64,000 bases of DNA. Origin: Oscillatoriales cyanobacterium (GTDB lineage Bacteria > Cyanobacteriota > Cyanobacteriia > Cyanobacteriales > Microcoleaceae). The translations under genes were made by a program, and so were the position numbers. Each line of letters begins with the position of its first letter. The stretch's first letter is position 1. The notes below the pieces were generated by a model. It did not search any database. It was not told where the DNA came from and was given only the letters and a program-made list of their open reading frames with translations. This document shows positions 17,121-26,156 of the stretch, in pieces. The stretch is from assembly GCA_004292955.1 (NCBI GenBank), contig RDXX01000008.1:124001-188000 (forward strand), written 5' to 3'.

Positions 17121-18035
17121 TTATTGAGAATTAGCCTGCAACCAAGCTGTCAAATCTTCCGCGTTTGAGAAATCTAACAGGGCTTCTGCTAAATTCTCTA
17201 ATTTGTCGATCGACAATTCACTAATTTGGGTTTGAGTATCGGGGTTGAGTTGACCTAAACGGCGATTCAGCAAACGCATAGTTAACTCTATTTGTCCTTG
17301 TTTCTTGCCTTCTTCCCTGCCTTCTTCCCTGCTTAGAGCCACAGAACCCTCCTGATCTTGAATCAAAAACTCTTGCTCTTGCAACATATCAAATTCCTCT
17401 CGTGTCAAACTAACTTGATTCGCAATTTCAAAAGCTCTCTGAATTTGCGGAACTGTAGCCATTGCTTGAGGTACTTCATTCAAACTTCCAGTAGTTTTAA
17501 TAAAGTAAATCCACTTGTCGGCGATTGTTTTTAATTCCTCCAATTCTTTCTGGAATTTTGGCAACTCTACGAATACTAACTCCATCTGATTATCGGGATA
17601 ATCAGACAGGCGAGTTCTTTCTTTGAAAATAAAATGCGAAATCACATCTTGAGAATCATCAAACATTTTAAAATCTGTGATAGTCAAAGCAATCACGGGC
17701 CGCAATTGTCGGTAAAGTTCTCCCATTGTTAGTTGCAGTGCATAAGTTTTGGCAGCATTGTACAAAACTCGCTTGCTAAATGCCTGCACGTTCAAAACTT
17801 GCATTTCGATAATTACAAATGTGCCGTCGTTTAGTCTGGCTTTGACATCTAAGTAGCTGTTTTTAAGTCCGACTATCGGAGGGACTAAAGAAGGATCGAT
17901 GATTTCTAAACTTTCAACGATGGCTTCCCCGTCATAAAGCAGGGCATTTAAGAAACTAATCAGAATATCTGTATTTTGATTCGAGCCAAATATTCTCTTG
18001 AAGGCGAAGTCTATTTTGGGATTGATGAATCTCAT
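17121..18035 (-). CDS. Rpn family recombination-promoting nuclease / putative transposase
   Basis: 304 residues. The opening MRFINPKIDFAFKRIFGSNQ, followed by NTDILISFLNALL and later VKARLNDGTFVIIEMQVLN and FSKRVLYNAAKTYA, is the hallmark of the PD-(D/E)XK family transposase group (PF12784/Rpn). The D...E-x-Q core is intact. The C-terminus is a coiled helical tail (GREEGREEGKKQGQIELTM) ending in LEDLTAWLQ-like sequence that is shared with the other Rpn-type gene upstream. Length is normal. Proposed role in DNA recombination; the true function in cyanobacteria is unknown. Confidence 0.9.
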   Translation of the reverse strand: MRFINPKIDFAFKRIFGSNQNTDILISFLNALLYDGEAIVESLEIIDPSLVPPIVGLKNSYLDVKARLNDGTFVIIEMQVLNVQAFSKRVLYNAAKTYALQLTMGELYRQLRPVIALTITDFKMFDDSQDVISHFIFKERTRLSDYPDNQMELVFVELPKFQKELEELKTIADKWIYFIKTTGSLNEVPQAMATVPQIQRAFEIANQVSLTREEFDMLQEQEFLIQDQEGSVALSREEGREEGKKQGQIELTMRLLNRRLGQLNPDTQTQISELSIDKLENLAEALLDFSNAEDLTAWLQANSQ

Positions 18036-18114
18036 ATTATTCTTTTCACCTCAGATAGTTAGAGTGCAGGCTGTGCACTTTACTTTGATTTAACATGGTT
18101 TAGACGCATGGGCT

Positions 18115-18178
18115 AGAAACCCGGTTTCTACGATTTTTGCCAACAATCAGGATAAATCTACGAAGAAACCGGGTTTCT
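18115..18178. repeat. Inverted repeat with AGAAACCCGGTTTCT arms
   Basis: Two 18-base arms (18115-18132 and 18161-18178) are inverted copies with one mismatch, around a 28-base spacer. It lies 3' of the convergent-facing end of the CSP41-like gene and could act as a terminator hairpin. Related elements are at 19344-19411 and, degenerate, near 34667-34734. Confidence 0.65.
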
Positions 18179-18209
18179 GAAGTCGCAGGTGCCTCAGTCT
18201 AATTTTAGT

Positions 18210-19145
18210 TTAAACGGCTTTCAAAATCTGATCGTCAACGGAAAAATCTATCTCAGCTTTGTCTCTTCCCGAAACTACATAATCATTCTGAAATGAATCT
18301 TTCAATCCCGAAACTAAGTCAAACTCCGGTTTCCAGTTAAGTTCGGTGACAGCTTTATTAACTGAGGCGAAAAAGTGCTGCAATCTCATGGGGAAAGCTT
18401 TCTTTTTACCAAAGTCAAATTGTTTCGGATCGTAGTGTACAATCTTAATAGCATCGGGTGATTTGCCTGCGGCTTGAATGCAGGCGCGCGCTAAACCATC
18501 AAAGGTGACAAATCGATCGCCCGAAACGTTGTAAATTTGCCCGATCGCCCTTTCATTCCCCAAAACCCCCGCCATCGCCATCGCCAAATCCTGACAGTGC
18601 CCCAACTGCGTGAAGTGCATCCCGTTACCAGGAATCGGAATCGGGCGATCGCGCGCAATGCGATCGAAAAACCAAGCCTCCAAATCGTTATAATTTTGAG
18701 GCCCATAAATATAAGTCGGGCGGATCGAAGTCCAAGGCAAACCGGACTCGGCTAAATAATTTTCCGTGTCGCACTTACCCAAATGTCGGCTTTTCGGATC
18801 CGTAGCGTCTCCTTCGATATGAGGCATTTGGTCGGATTTCAAATAAACCCCCGCAGAACTCATATAAACAAAGTGCTGCACCCGCCCCTTAAATATCTCA
18901 GCTAAAGGCTTTGTATCGCTCAATTCCCGACCGTTGTTGTCAAAAACCGCGTCAAACTCAACCGCCGATAACTGTTCTTGCAATTGTGCAACATTTGTGC
19001 GATCGCCCAAAATCTGTTTCACCCCCGCAACCGGCACAGGCTTATTGCCCCGGTTAAACAACACCACTTCATGCCCTTGTGCTGCTAAAATCTTAGTAAG
19101 ATAAACCCCAATAAACCTAGTACCGCCCATCATTAAAATTCGCAT
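18210..19145 (-). CDS. NAD-dependent epimerase/dehydratase, CSP41-like
   Basis: 311 residues with a Rossmann N-terminus MRILMMGGTRFIGVYLTKIL and VVLFNRGNKP. It continues with FDNNGRELSDTKPLAEIFKG, VYMSSAGVYLKS and SIRPTYIYGPQNYNDLEAWF. This is an atypical short-chain dehydrogenase of the CSP41b type, known in chloroplasts as an RNA-associated protein, with cyanobacterial homologues of about 310 residues. The catalytic YxxxK is replaced by a CDTENYL-like segment, as is common in this branch, so sugar-nucleotide epimerase activity is doubtful. It stands alone with its own upstream region. Confidence 0.85.
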   Translation of the reverse strand: MRILMMGGTRFIGVYLTKILAAQGHEVVLFNRGNKPVPVAGVKQILGDRTNVAQLQEQLSAVEFDAVFDNNGRELSDTKPLAEIFKGRVQHFVYMSSAGVYLKSDQMPHIEGDATDPKSRHLGKCDTENYLAESGLPWTSIRPTYIYGPQNYNDLEAWFFDRIARDRPIPIPGNGMHFTQLGHCQDLAMAMAGVLGNERAIGQIYNVSGDRFVTFDGLARACIQAAGKSPDAIKIVHYDPKQFDFGKKKAFPMRLQHFFASVNKAVTELNWKPEFDLVSGLKDSFQNDYVVSGRDKAEIDFSVDDQILKAV

Positions 19146-19481
19146 TATTTCCGATGCTCCTTACAGTTAGTCTCAATATATTACAATAAAGCGAGTAAGC
19201 TGTTGCAGCATTTAAATTGTATGTCAAAAAACAATCAAACCATGAGTGGGATGGGCTTCTAGCCCGTCCCGAATAATACAGTTTAAATTAGTAGTAACAG
19301 CTTATCTTGCTTTGCCAACACTTCACGATCGCATCAAGCTTAAAGAAACCGGGTTTTTAAACCGAATATCCGGGCGGAAACCTCTGTATTTTCGTAAAAA
19401 ACCCGGTTTCTACGTACAGAAAAACTCCAATTGTGCGATCGATCAAAACAAACATAATTTTAACTCACCTAACATAGTCCT
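19146..19481. other. Divergent intergenic region upstream of dnaG
   Basis: 336 bases between the divergent CSP41-like and dnaG genes. It contains a GTGGGATGGGCTTCTAGCCCGTCCC-type element (about 19247-19271, also near 35605) and the inverted repeat at 19344-19411. No gene is visible; the short plus-strand frame here consists of repeat sequence. Confidence 0.5.
19344..19411. repeat. Inverted repeat, AGAAACCGGG family
   Basis: Perfect 15-base arms, AGAAACCGGGTTTTT at 19344-19358 and its complement at 19397-19411, separated by 38 bases. Same core as the element at 18115-18178. It lies in the dnaG leader region. Confidence 0.65.
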
Positions 19482-21482
19482 ATGCAAGTACCCCGGCTGC
19501 ACCCAGAAACAATCGAAGAAGTCAAACAACGAGCCGACATAGTAGATGTTATTTCCGGTAGAGTTATCTTAAAAAAACGCGGCAAAGAATTCGTCGGCTT
19601 GTGTCCATTCCACGACGAAAAATCTCCCAGTTTCACCGTCAACCAAGCCAAACAAATGTACTATTGTTTCGGCTGCGGTGCAGGAGGCAATGCCTTTAAA
19701 TTCCTCATGGAATTAGAAAAACGCTCCTTCAGCGAAGTCGTATTAGAATTAGCTAAAAATTACCAAGTCCCCATCAAAACAGTCGAACCCGAACACCGAC
19801 AAGAATTGCAGCGCCAAATTTCTTTGCGGGAACAACTCTATGAAATCTCAGCAATAACCGCCAAATTTTACGAACACGCTTTACGCCAATCTCAAGGAGA
19901 AGAACCCTTAGCATATCTCAAATCAGAACGCAAGCTCAGCGAAGAAACTATCCAACAATTTCAACTAGGTTATGCACCTCAAGGTTGGGAAGCACTTTAC
20001 AGTTATTTAGTAGAACAAAAAAACTATCCGGCGCAATTAGTAGAGCAAGCAGGATTAATTGTACCGCGCAAATCAGGCGGAAGTGGCTATTACGATCGCT
20101 TCCGCAACCGCATCATGATTCCCATTCGCGATACCCAAGGCAGAGTCATCGGTTTCGGCGGCAGAGCTCTCGGTGACGAACAACCTAAATATCTCAATTC
20201 TCCCGAAACAGAACTATTCGACAAAGGCAAGACTTTATATGGCTTAGATACAGCCAAAACAGCCATTAGCAAAGCCGATCGCGCGATCGTCGTAGAGGGG
20301 TACTTTGACGCGATCGCACTTCAAGCAGCGGGCATCTCCAACGCCGTAGCATCACTCGGCACAGCCCTGAGCTTAAACCAAGTGCGGCAGTTATTGCGCT
20401 ACACGGACTCCAAACAAATTATCCTCAACTTCGACGCCGACAAAGCAGGAACCAAAGCAGCAGAGCGTGCCATTGGAGAAATAGAACAACTCGCCTATCA
20501 AGGAGAAGTACAACTGCGAGTGCTCAACATTCCCGACGGCAAAGATGCCGACGAATATCTCAAAACCTACTCCCCAGAACAATATCGAGAATTGCTCGAC
20601 AATTCCCCATTGTGGCTTGATTGGCAAATCCAACAAATGCTCGTCAATCAAGATTTGAAGCAAGCGGATACTTCCCAACAAATCACCAAAAGAATCATTA
20701 AATTATTAACTAATATTACTGACGACAATCAGTTATCACATTATCTGCAAAAAAGCGCCGAAATCCTCAGTAAAGGAGATTTTAGACTCACAAAGATGAT
20801 AGCAGAAAACTTGCTCAATCAAGTAGTCAGCGATTGGGGACAGCGGCTGAATCAAGACGAAGCATTGACAATGCCTCTGTTAATTAGAAACAAGCTGAAG
20901 CCGAGCAAACAATATAAAAAGCAGCGTGCAAGCAGCGACAGCAAAAGCTCAAAAACAGGCTTTTCAGTAGCAGCCCGCAGTCTGTTAGAAGAAGCAGAAG
21001 CGCAATTATTGCAGATTTACTTGCACTGTCCCGAATACCGTCAAGAAGTCAGAGAAGCCATAGAAGCTAGAGACGTGCAGTTTAGCCTTTCTCATCACAG
21101 ATTTTTGTGGCACCTAATTTTGAATGCAGAAATACTGCACAACATCTATTTACAAGCAGCGCCTTCTGAGTTAATATTGAAATTACAAGATAGCTTTATT
21201 GAATATCCGACCCAACTCAATCAAATCTCGCATTTATTTCATTTAAACGAGTTTTCGGAAAAAAATGTGTATCGCGCGCCTTTAGTAATTCGATCTGCGA
21301 TCGCCTGTATCGAGCAAATCATCAGCATCAAACGGCGCCGGATTGCCCTCGATATGTGGAAAAAAACCGATGCTGCTATAGAATATTACCAACAACTGTG
21401 CGCCGAACAAGAATGGATAGAGGAATTAGAGCGGCTGCGTCAAGTTAATTTTTACGATTTAACCTCTGTACCTTGGGGCTAA
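19482..21482 (+). CDS. dnaG: DNA primase DnaG
   Basis: 666 residues. The N-terminal zinc-binding domain shows CPFHDEKSPSFTVNQAKQMYY followed by CFGCG (C-x2-H...C-x2-C). The core has the RNA polymerase basic motif GRALGDEQPKYLNSPE, the TOPRIM strands AIVVEGYFDAIALQAAG and ILNFDADKAGTKAA with the conserved acidic residues, and a C-terminal DnaB-interacting helical region. The enzyme makes RNA primers at the replication fork. The length is typical for cyanobacteria. The start MQVPRLHPETIEEVK matches known family starts. Confidence 0.97.
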   Translation: MQVPRLHPETIEEVKQRADIVDVISGRVILKKRGKEFVGLCPFHDEKSPSFTVNQAKQMYYCFGCGAGGNAFKFLMELEKRSFSEVVLELAKNYQVPIKTVEPEHRQELQRQISLREQLYEISAITAKFYEHALRQSQGEEPLAYLKSERKLSEETIQQFQLGYAPQGWEALYSYLVEQKNYPAQLVEQAGLIVPRKSGGSGYYDRFRNRIMIPIRDTQGRVIGFGGRALGDEQPKYLNSPETELFDKGKTLYGLDTAKTAISKADRAIVVEGYFDAIALQAAGISNAVASLGTALSLNQVRQLLRYTDSKQIILNFDADKAGTKAAERAIGEIEQLAYQGEVQLRVLNIPDGKDADEYLKTYSPEQYRELLDNSPLWLDWQIQQMLVNQDLKQADTSQQITKRIIKLLTNITDDNQLSHYLQKSAEILSKGDFRLTKMIAENLLNQVVSDWGQRLNQDEALTMPLLIRNKLKPSKQYKKQRASSDSKSSKTGFSVAARSLLEEAEAQLLQIYLHCPEYRQEVREAIEARDVQFSLSHHRFLWHLILNAEILHNIYLQAAPSELILKLQDSFIEYPTQLNQISHLFHLNEFSEKNVYRAPLVIRSAIACIEQIISIKRRRIALDMWKKTDAAIEYYQQLCAEQEWIEELERLRQVNFYDLTSVPWG

Positions 21483-21498
21483 TAAGATTTTAGAAGAC

Positions 21499-21518
21499 AC
21501 GGCGGTTTCAACCGCCGT
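21499..21518 (+). terminator. Hairpin after dnaG
   Basis: ACGGCGGTT and AACCGCCGT form a 9-base stem around TC, 17 bases after the dnaG stop, followed by CTTAT. The loop is very tight and the T-run poor, so this is only a candidate intrinsic terminator. Confidence 0.4.
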
Positions 21519-21520
21519 CT

Positions 21521-21627
21521 TATAGCCTTTCTCAAAAAGGTGAGGTATGACTGACAGGTTATATAACCACTGAAACCAAGAGGGCTGAAGCCCAACAACA
21601 TACCTCATCTTTCTGAGAACCGCTATA
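21521..21627. mobile_element. MITE-like element, 107 bp
   Basis: Terminal inverted repeats of 29 bases: left arm starts TATAGCCTTTCTCAAAAAGG (21521), right arm ends GAACCGCTATA (21627), with 25 of 29 positions complementary. The inside includes AGAGGGCTGAAGCCCAAC, also found in the hairpin family at 60323. A related 129-bp copy is at 34736-34864. No coding capacity. Confidence 0.65.
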
Positions 21628-21631
21628 TCTT

Positions 21632-22153
21632 TTAATAATCACAAAACAGAGTTTCGCGAGTCTCTCTACCAGTCACCGGATTAGTACCTTTGGCAACCTT
21701 ACAAAGCTTTTCGATCATATCGTCTCGGAGGAGAGTCTCAGTAAAATCAGCACCGTCAATCACAGCTCCTTCCAGTCTGGTATTGTAAGCAAAAGCACCC
21801 TCAAGGATAGCATTAGTTAAATTAGCTTTCATCATGCGAGCCAAATCCAAAGTCGCACCCCTTAAATTAGCGCCTTCAAAATTTGCCTCTTCCATATTGG
21901 CGCCAAACAGACTTACGCCTCCTAAATCTGCATTGGTAAAATTGCTGTTGCGAAGATTGGCTTTATTAAAACTGTCGTTAGTCAAAACTTGTCCGCTAAA
22001 ATCAGCGCCAACTAGGATTTCTTTGTCGCGATCCAAGGCGAAAGCAGGTGCGGGATTAATCGCGATCGCCCCAGCGGCAATTACTGCTAAAATAACAAAA
22101 CTCAGCAAGAAAGTATAAATATTTTTGCGACGTTGGCGAATTCCAGAATTCAT
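21632..22153 (-). CDS. Lumenal/periplasmic pentapeptide repeat protein
   Basis: 173 residues. A signal peptide (hydrophobic [17 protein letters not shown], then PAPAFALD) precedes about 13 pentapeptide repeats of the A(D/N)Lxx kind (residues 50-135), which build a right-handed beta helix. The C-terminus [20 protein letters not shown] ends in F-C, giving a conserved cysteine pair, as in the thylakoid-lumen proteins TL15/TL17 of plants. Thylakoid lumen location is inferred from that similarity. It is divergent from yraN; the starts are 13 bases apart, so their promoters overlap each other's 5' ends. Confidence 0.88.
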   Translation of the reverse strand: MNSGIRQRRKNIYTFLLSFVILAVIAAGAIAINPAPAFALDRDKEILVGADFSGQVLTNDSFNKANLRNSNFTNADLGGVSLFGANMEEANFEGANLRGATLDLARMMKANLTNAILEGAFAYNTRLEGAVIDGADFTETLLRDDMIEKLCKVAKGTNPVTGRETRETLFCDY

Positions 22154-22165
22154 AAGTTAAAGCTA

Positions 22166-22732
22166 ATGGGCAGCAATGACAGTTCAGAATTGAATTCTAC
22201 CAGAAAGCGCTCCTCTTCGGTGGTTCCCGCCGCCTCCAACTCTCCCCAACCGACAAACTCTCGGGATCTAGGCACGTTGGGAGAAAACTTAGTCGCCGAG
22301 TGGTTAGAGCAGCAAGGTTGGGAAATCCTGCACCGTCAGTACCACTGTCGCTGGGGAGAGATTGACATCATCGCCCTCGGAAGAGATGAAGAGGGCGCCA
22401 AAAAACCAGGCATTTCCGATCGCCAATTCCCAACATTAGCCTTTGTAGAGGTGAAAACTCGCCGTCGTGGAAATTGGGATGCTGGCGGGATGCTTGCTGT
22501 TAGTGCCACGAAACAAGCCAAACTTTGGCAAACCGCCGAAATATTTTTAAGCACTCGTCCAGATTTAGCAAATAATTCTTGTCGGTTCGATGTCGCCTTA
22601 GTCAGGTGCGAGCCTTCGCGGCAAAAGACCAAGCAAATATTACCACCAACGACAGCGAACTCTCAATCCGCCCTTGCCGGAAACTACCGGCTTACCCTGC
22701 AAGAATACATTCGATCGGCTTTTAGTGATTAG
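22166..22732 (+). CDS. yraN: YraN family (UPF0102) endonuclease-like protein
   Basis: 188 residues from the ATG at 22166; an upstream ATG at 22133 would overlap the divergent pentapeptide gene. The domain starts at [20 protein letters not shown] and has the PD-(D/E)XK-type core WGEIDIIAL ... [18 protein letters not shown], then [13 protein letters not shown] and FDVALV. The N-terminal 45 residues are serine-rich and probably disordered, longer than in proteobacteria but usual in cyanobacteria. YraN proteins resemble Holliday-junction resolvases, but their function is unproven. Confidence 0.92.
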   Translation: MGSNDSSELNSTRKRSSSVVPAASNSPQPTNSRDLGTLGENLVAEWLEQQGWEILHRQYHCRWGEIDIIALGRDEEGAKKPGISDRQFPTLAFVEVKTRRRGNWDAGGMLAVSATKQAKLWQTAEIFLSTRPDLANNSCRFDVALVRCEPSRQKTKQILPPTTANSQSALAGNYRLTLQEYIRSAFSD

Positions 22733-22928
22733 AAATGTCAAATTAAAAATTACAGGCTAAAATTAAAAAGTAATACCGCTTGGTAATTTTTAATTGTTAA
22801 CTTGCCTTGACTATGGCCCATTGGTTTCTTCATCTTTAACGGACATGGAAAAAGCGTTAACTCCTCTGCCCCTCTTGCCTTCTCCCGCTCGGACTCTGCG
22901 ATCGCAGGCAATTTATCTGCTTCCCAGT

Positions 22929-23318
22929 CTAGGCCAAAGTTTCCGGGCAATATCCCAGACCCTTGACAAACTGCTGGCGAAACGCTTCAATTTCTTTGCG
23001 GTCTGGGCTTCCGTGACAAACCACGGCCACCTGGTAGCGGCGCATCACGCTCAGCGGCGACTGTCCCGTTTCCAAGCTCCACAGTGCCATTTGCAAGCGA
23101 ATTTCAGGATCGTAAGGAATCCCGACTTCGTTCATAAAAGCCCGAAAATCCCCGTGCATTTCTGGAGTCAAATATTGGCTCATTTTCACCTTCACGACCC
23201 AGCCGTCAATTTGGTGAATAACAGTGATAAATTGCAAAGGAAGATGACTAGCCGTGCGTAGGTAATCCACGACTCTCAGAGTGAGGCTAGTATTAGCGAT
23301 GTAGTAGAGGTATTCCAT
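22929..23318 (-). CDS. Conserved hypothetical protein
   Basis: 129 residues: [80 protein letters not shown], ending [11 protein letters not shown] compact alpha/beta protein with no signal peptide or membrane segment. It looks like a cyanobacterial conserved protein, but I do not recognise the family or function. A long plus-strand frame overlaps it; the minus frame has better composition and a start and stop that fit the neighbours. It is divergent from queA. Confidence 0.7.
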   Translation of the reverse strand: MEYLYYIANTSLTLRVVDYLRTASHLPLQFITVIHQIDGWVVKVKMSQYLTPEMHGDFRAFMNEVGIPYDPEIRLQMALWSLETGQSPLSVMRRYQVAVVCHGSPDRKEIEAFRQQFVKGLGYCPETLA

Positions 23319-23463
23319 AACTATCCTTCGAGCAAAGCTGATGCTACACCTCTATCGTCGCGGGCTATACCCGCCACCACAAGGGGAAAAGCACCCGACT
23401 TGGGATGGGGGTTTTTACCCAATTTGTTACCGAGTTGACAGATTTTTGACAGGAATTCACCCG

Positions 23464-24594
23464 ATGACAGAGATTGACTGGTCTTTGGACGCTTATGACT
23501 ACGAACTTCCGCCCTCGTGCATTGCCCAAAATCCCGTAGTGCCGAGGGACAGTTCTCGGTTGCTGGTGGTAGATTCTCCCAGCAGCCACCAACACCGGAT
23601 TTTCCACGATTTGCCGGATTTGCTCGAACCCGGAGACTTGCTGGTACTTAACAACACCCGTGTTCTGCCAGCGAGGCTCTACGGGCACAAACCGAACGGC
23701 CCGGCTGTGGAGATATTGTTGATGGAAGAACGCCAGCACAACTGCTGGCTGGCTTTGGTGAAACCGGGGAAACGCTTAAAGTTGGGAGCCAAAATTGAGT
23801 TTGAGCCCGCCTCCTGTGATGACTCTGCGGAAGGGCCTTGCTGTTGCCTTCCCCAGGCTGTGGCAGTCGATCGTCGATTGACTGCGACAGTTATAGACAG
23901 GGACGAGCAAACTGGGGGACGGCTGTTAGAGTTTGACATCCCTAGAGATGCGACTCTGGCGAAGTTTTTGGACGAATACGGCCACGTACCTCTGCCGCCC
24001 TACATCGAAAATTCCCAAGCTGCGCCGGAACAGTACCAGACTGTTTATGCCGAAAAGCTCGGGGCGGTGGCGGCTCCGACAGCAGGGTTGCACTTCACCG
24101 AAGAATTGTTCAGCCGCTTGGAAGAGCGGGGAATCGAAAAAACTTTTGTCACCCTCCATGTGGGAGTAGGAACGTTTCGCCCGGTGGAGGTTGCAGACGT
24201 GACGACTCACAAAATGCACGGCGAATGGGTGGAAGTATCGGCCTCCACTGTCGAGAAAATCCGCGAAACTCAAGCCCGAGGCGGGCGGATCTTTGCTGTG
24301 GGTACGACAGCAGTGAGAGCTTTAGAGGGAGCTGCGGCGGCGAGCGAAGATTTTTCGTTGCAGCCTTTTTGCGGCCAGACAAATTTGTTTATTTATCCGG
24401 GTTACAAGTGGAGGGTTGTAGACGGGATAATTACCAATTTTCATTTGCCGCGCTCTACTTTGATGATGATGGTAAGCGCGATGATTGGAAGGCCTCGGCT
24501 GTTGGATTTGTACCGAGAGGCGATCGAGAATCAGTACCGATTTTATTCGTTTGGCGATGCCATGCTCATTTTACCGGAGGCAAGGAACGATTAA
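23464..24594 (+). CDS. queA: S-adenosylmethionine:tRNA ribosyltransferase-isomerase QueA
   Basis: 376 residues. The start [20 protein letters not shown] (ATG 23464) is the conserved QueA start; the frame upstream of it is non-coding. Motifs include [35 protein letters not shown], the GHVPLPPYI segment, [14 protein letters not shown] and [17 protein letters not shown]. The enzyme transfers the ribosyl part of SAM to preQ1 at the tRNA wobble base to make epoxyqueuosine. Compared with the usual length the protein has an insert of about 20 cysteine-containing residues near 115-140 ([15 protein letters not shown]), a common variable loop. Confidence 0.97.
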   Translation: MTEIDWSLDAYDYELPPSCIAQNPVVPRDSSRLLVVDSPSSHQHRIFHDLPDLLEPGDLLVLNNTRVLPARLYGHKPNGPAVEILLMEERQHNCWLALVKPGKRLKLGAKIEFEPASCDDSAEGPCCCLPQAVAVDRRLTATVIDRDEQTGGRLLEFDIPRDATLAKFLDEYGHVPLPPYIENSQAAPEQYQTVYAEKLGAVAAPTAGLHFTEELFSRLEERGIEKTFVTLHVGVGTFRPVEVADVTTHKMHGEWVEVSASTVEKIRETQARGGRIFAVGTTAVRALEGAAAASEDFSLQPFCGQTNLFIYPGYKWRVVDGIITNFHLPRSTLMMMVSAMIGRPRLLDLYREAIENQYRFYSFGDAMLILPEARND

Positions 24595-24747
24595 CTCATA
24601 TCTGGCACCATTCTCAAACTTTCTTTTAGGGCGGCCCAAAGTGGCCACCCCACAAGAAAATATATGTGTTCTCCAACAGCCGGCAAAGCCTGTTAACCGA
24701 GAATGGTGCAAAATATCAGAAATGCCAATTGTTAATTTTTAATCTAT

Positions 24748-24921
24748 TTATTCTTCCTCCTCTTCTTCATTACCGGGATACACGAAGCTGTTGGAACGCC
24801 CAGTCAGAACTGATTTGCCGAGAGACAGAGCTTTCTGAGCTGCCACTACAGCTTTGCGCTTCCATGTGGCTTTACGCATATTCTTCTTGGATTTGGAGGT
24901 TTTCTTCTTAGGGACTGCCAT
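24748..24921 (-). CDS. rpmF: 50S ribosomal protein L32
   Basis: 57 residues beginning [20 protein letters not shown], followed by [20 protein letters not shown] and a very acidic end (EEEEEE) typical of cyanobacterial L32. The ATG at 24919-24921 is the conserved start; the frame extends upstream but is not coding. L32 belongs to the large subunit near the exit of the peptidyl transferase centre. Confidence 0.96.
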   Translation of the reverse strand: MAVPKKKTSKSKKNMRKATWKRKAVVAAQKALSLGKSVLTGRSNSFVYPGNEEEEEE

Positions 24922-25014
24922 GACGCTAAATACTTTCTGGTTGTATAGACAAACAAACATTCTAGCCGATTTTGCCTCGCTGGCTCGACAAACCACAACA
25001 AGCAATATCCAGTA

Positions 25015-25156
25015 GTAGGGTGCGTCAGCGACTAGCTTGTCGAACAACACATAAAATCCGCCAACTGACGCACCCTACATTTCTCTGTGACAAGTAGTAG
25101 GGTGCGTCAGCGATTAGCTTCTCCAACAACACGCCAAATCCCCCAACTGACGCACC
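25015..25156. repeat. Two tandem copies of a TAGGGTGCGTC palindromic element
   Basis: Copy 1 (25015-25076) and copy 2 (25096-25156) each begin GTAGGGTGCGTCAGCG and end CTGACGCACCC, so each can fold on itself. The middle (TAGCTT.TC.AACAACAC) is nearly the same in both. Related ends occur at 28143, 28235, 47951 and 51344. Confidence 0.65.
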
Positions 25157-25201
25157 CACTCCAGCTTAGGAACGAAAATTTAATAACTTAGACTCTTAAA
25201 A

Positions 25202-25254
25202 GTGGGATGGGCGTCCCGCCCGTCTATAAGGGACGGGCGGGACGCCCATCCCAC
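25202..25254. repeat. Perfect 23-bp inverted repeat
   Basis: Arms of 23 bases (GTGGGATGGGCGTCCCGCCC plus GTC, and its exact complement) around a 7-base loop TATAAGG. Lies 37 bases beyond the 3' end of the TM2 gene, where it could terminate transcription; it is also a mobile-looking repeat, with related GTGGGATGGGC sequences at 19247 and 35602. Confidence 0.75.
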
Positions 25255-25290
25255 AATCATTAAAATTGTAAGTTATTTAATTCTCATTCC

Positions 25291-25767
25291 TTAAAGCTCG
25301 TGAAAATAGTACATCACGACGCCACTAACTGGGTCGTTCTCGATGCTGACATAACCGGTTTTGAGCATTGCCGTGAAAGCCTCTTCCACTTCGGCAAAAG
25401 TAGCGCCGGTTGCCATCACCCCTTGAGTGACAGATAATCTGGCGTTTTTGGTATAAGCTGCCTTGAGGAGTTTAATCCCTAACTGTTCCGGGGTTGGCTT
25501 CTGGTATGTCGAGGCGATCGCCCCACTGGTGGAAGATAGCGGTATACCTTGGGGAGATACCCCGAGTTTGCCCCTGATAGTGGCATTGTGCTCGTCCACC
25601 ATCTGCGGCAGAAGTAGCAAGTCAAACAATTGCCCGAACCCAAATAACCCAAAGGTACACAGCCACAGCAAACCCGTGCCAATCTTGCCGTTGTAGAGGC
25701 GGTGGAGTCCGAATGGGCCGAAAAAACAAGCTGCCCATAAAAGGTAACTAACACCTAAATTGCTCAT
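25291..25767 (-). CDS. TM2 domain-containing membrane protein
   Basis: 158 residues. Residues 5-55 are a TM2 domain: [20 protein letters not shown], then [20 protein letters not shown], two membrane helices with the conserved G-x-H-R-F/L-Y motif between them, followed by the D-x-x-L-L-P end. The soluble C-terminal half ([20 protein letters not shown], then [20 protein letters not shown]) looks like a small helical regulatory domain seen with TM2 in cyanobacteria. Function unknown. Stand-alone gene, divergent from acsF's leader. Confidence 0.88.
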   Translation of the reverse strand: MSNLGVSYLLWAACFFGPFGLHRLYNGKIGTGLLWLCTFGLFGFGQLFDLLLLPQMVDEHNATIRGKLGVSPQGIPLSSTSGAIASTYQKPTPEQLGIKLLKAAYTKNARLSVTQGVMATGATFAEVEEAFTAMLKTGYVSIENDPVSGVVMYYFHEL

Positions 25768-25850
25768 TTTATGCCCGTCCTGCCTGGTTATTTAACTATT
25801 GCGCTCCCTCAATATATATTTTGTGGTTGGCGATCGGGTGTTTCAAAAGC

Positions 25851-25879
25851 TTGACACGGGAATTTATTTATGCTGTATC
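25851..25879 (+). promoter_or_regulatory. Candidate acsF promoter
   Basis: TTGACA at 25851-25856 and TGTATC at 25874-25879 with a 17-base spacer; TATAAA follows at 25881. The leader to acsF would be about 270 bases, long but not unusual for light-regulated cyanobacterial genes. The -10 match is weak. Confidence 0.35.
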
Positions 25880-26156
25880 CTATAAATTGACAACAGGCAG
25901 AATTTTGTTCCCGAATCCCTTCTGTTTCAAAGCCCATAAGTAATTGTGCGTAGCAATTCTTAACGCCAGCAACATCTTTCCGGGTCGAGAGCTTGGTAAA
26001 CTGGAGGGCGTGGAAATTTCAGCAGCTTTGACCTGAATTCCACAGAGAGCGCCAAAGTGCGCCGCACAGCGCTGGTCGGAGATACAAGGGCGATCGCCCG
26101 CAGTACCCGAAACCTCAAACAAGCGAGCAATTATAAGCAAAAAATCCAATAAACAT

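Larger units (their letters stand above)
24922..25290. other. Repeat-filled intergenic region upstream of rpmF
   Basis: Contains two tandem copies of a palindromic GTAGGGTGCGTCAGCG...CTGACGCACCC element (about 25015-25076 and 25096-25156) and the perfect inverted repeat at 25202-25254. The rpmF promoter must lie close to 24922-25010. No gene is seen. Confidence 0.6.

Noticed and set aside
22794-23261. 155-codon plus-strand frame with many Leu/His
   Set aside because: It lies over the minus-strand gene at 22929-23318, which has better composition and a proper start; the plus frame looks like its shadow.
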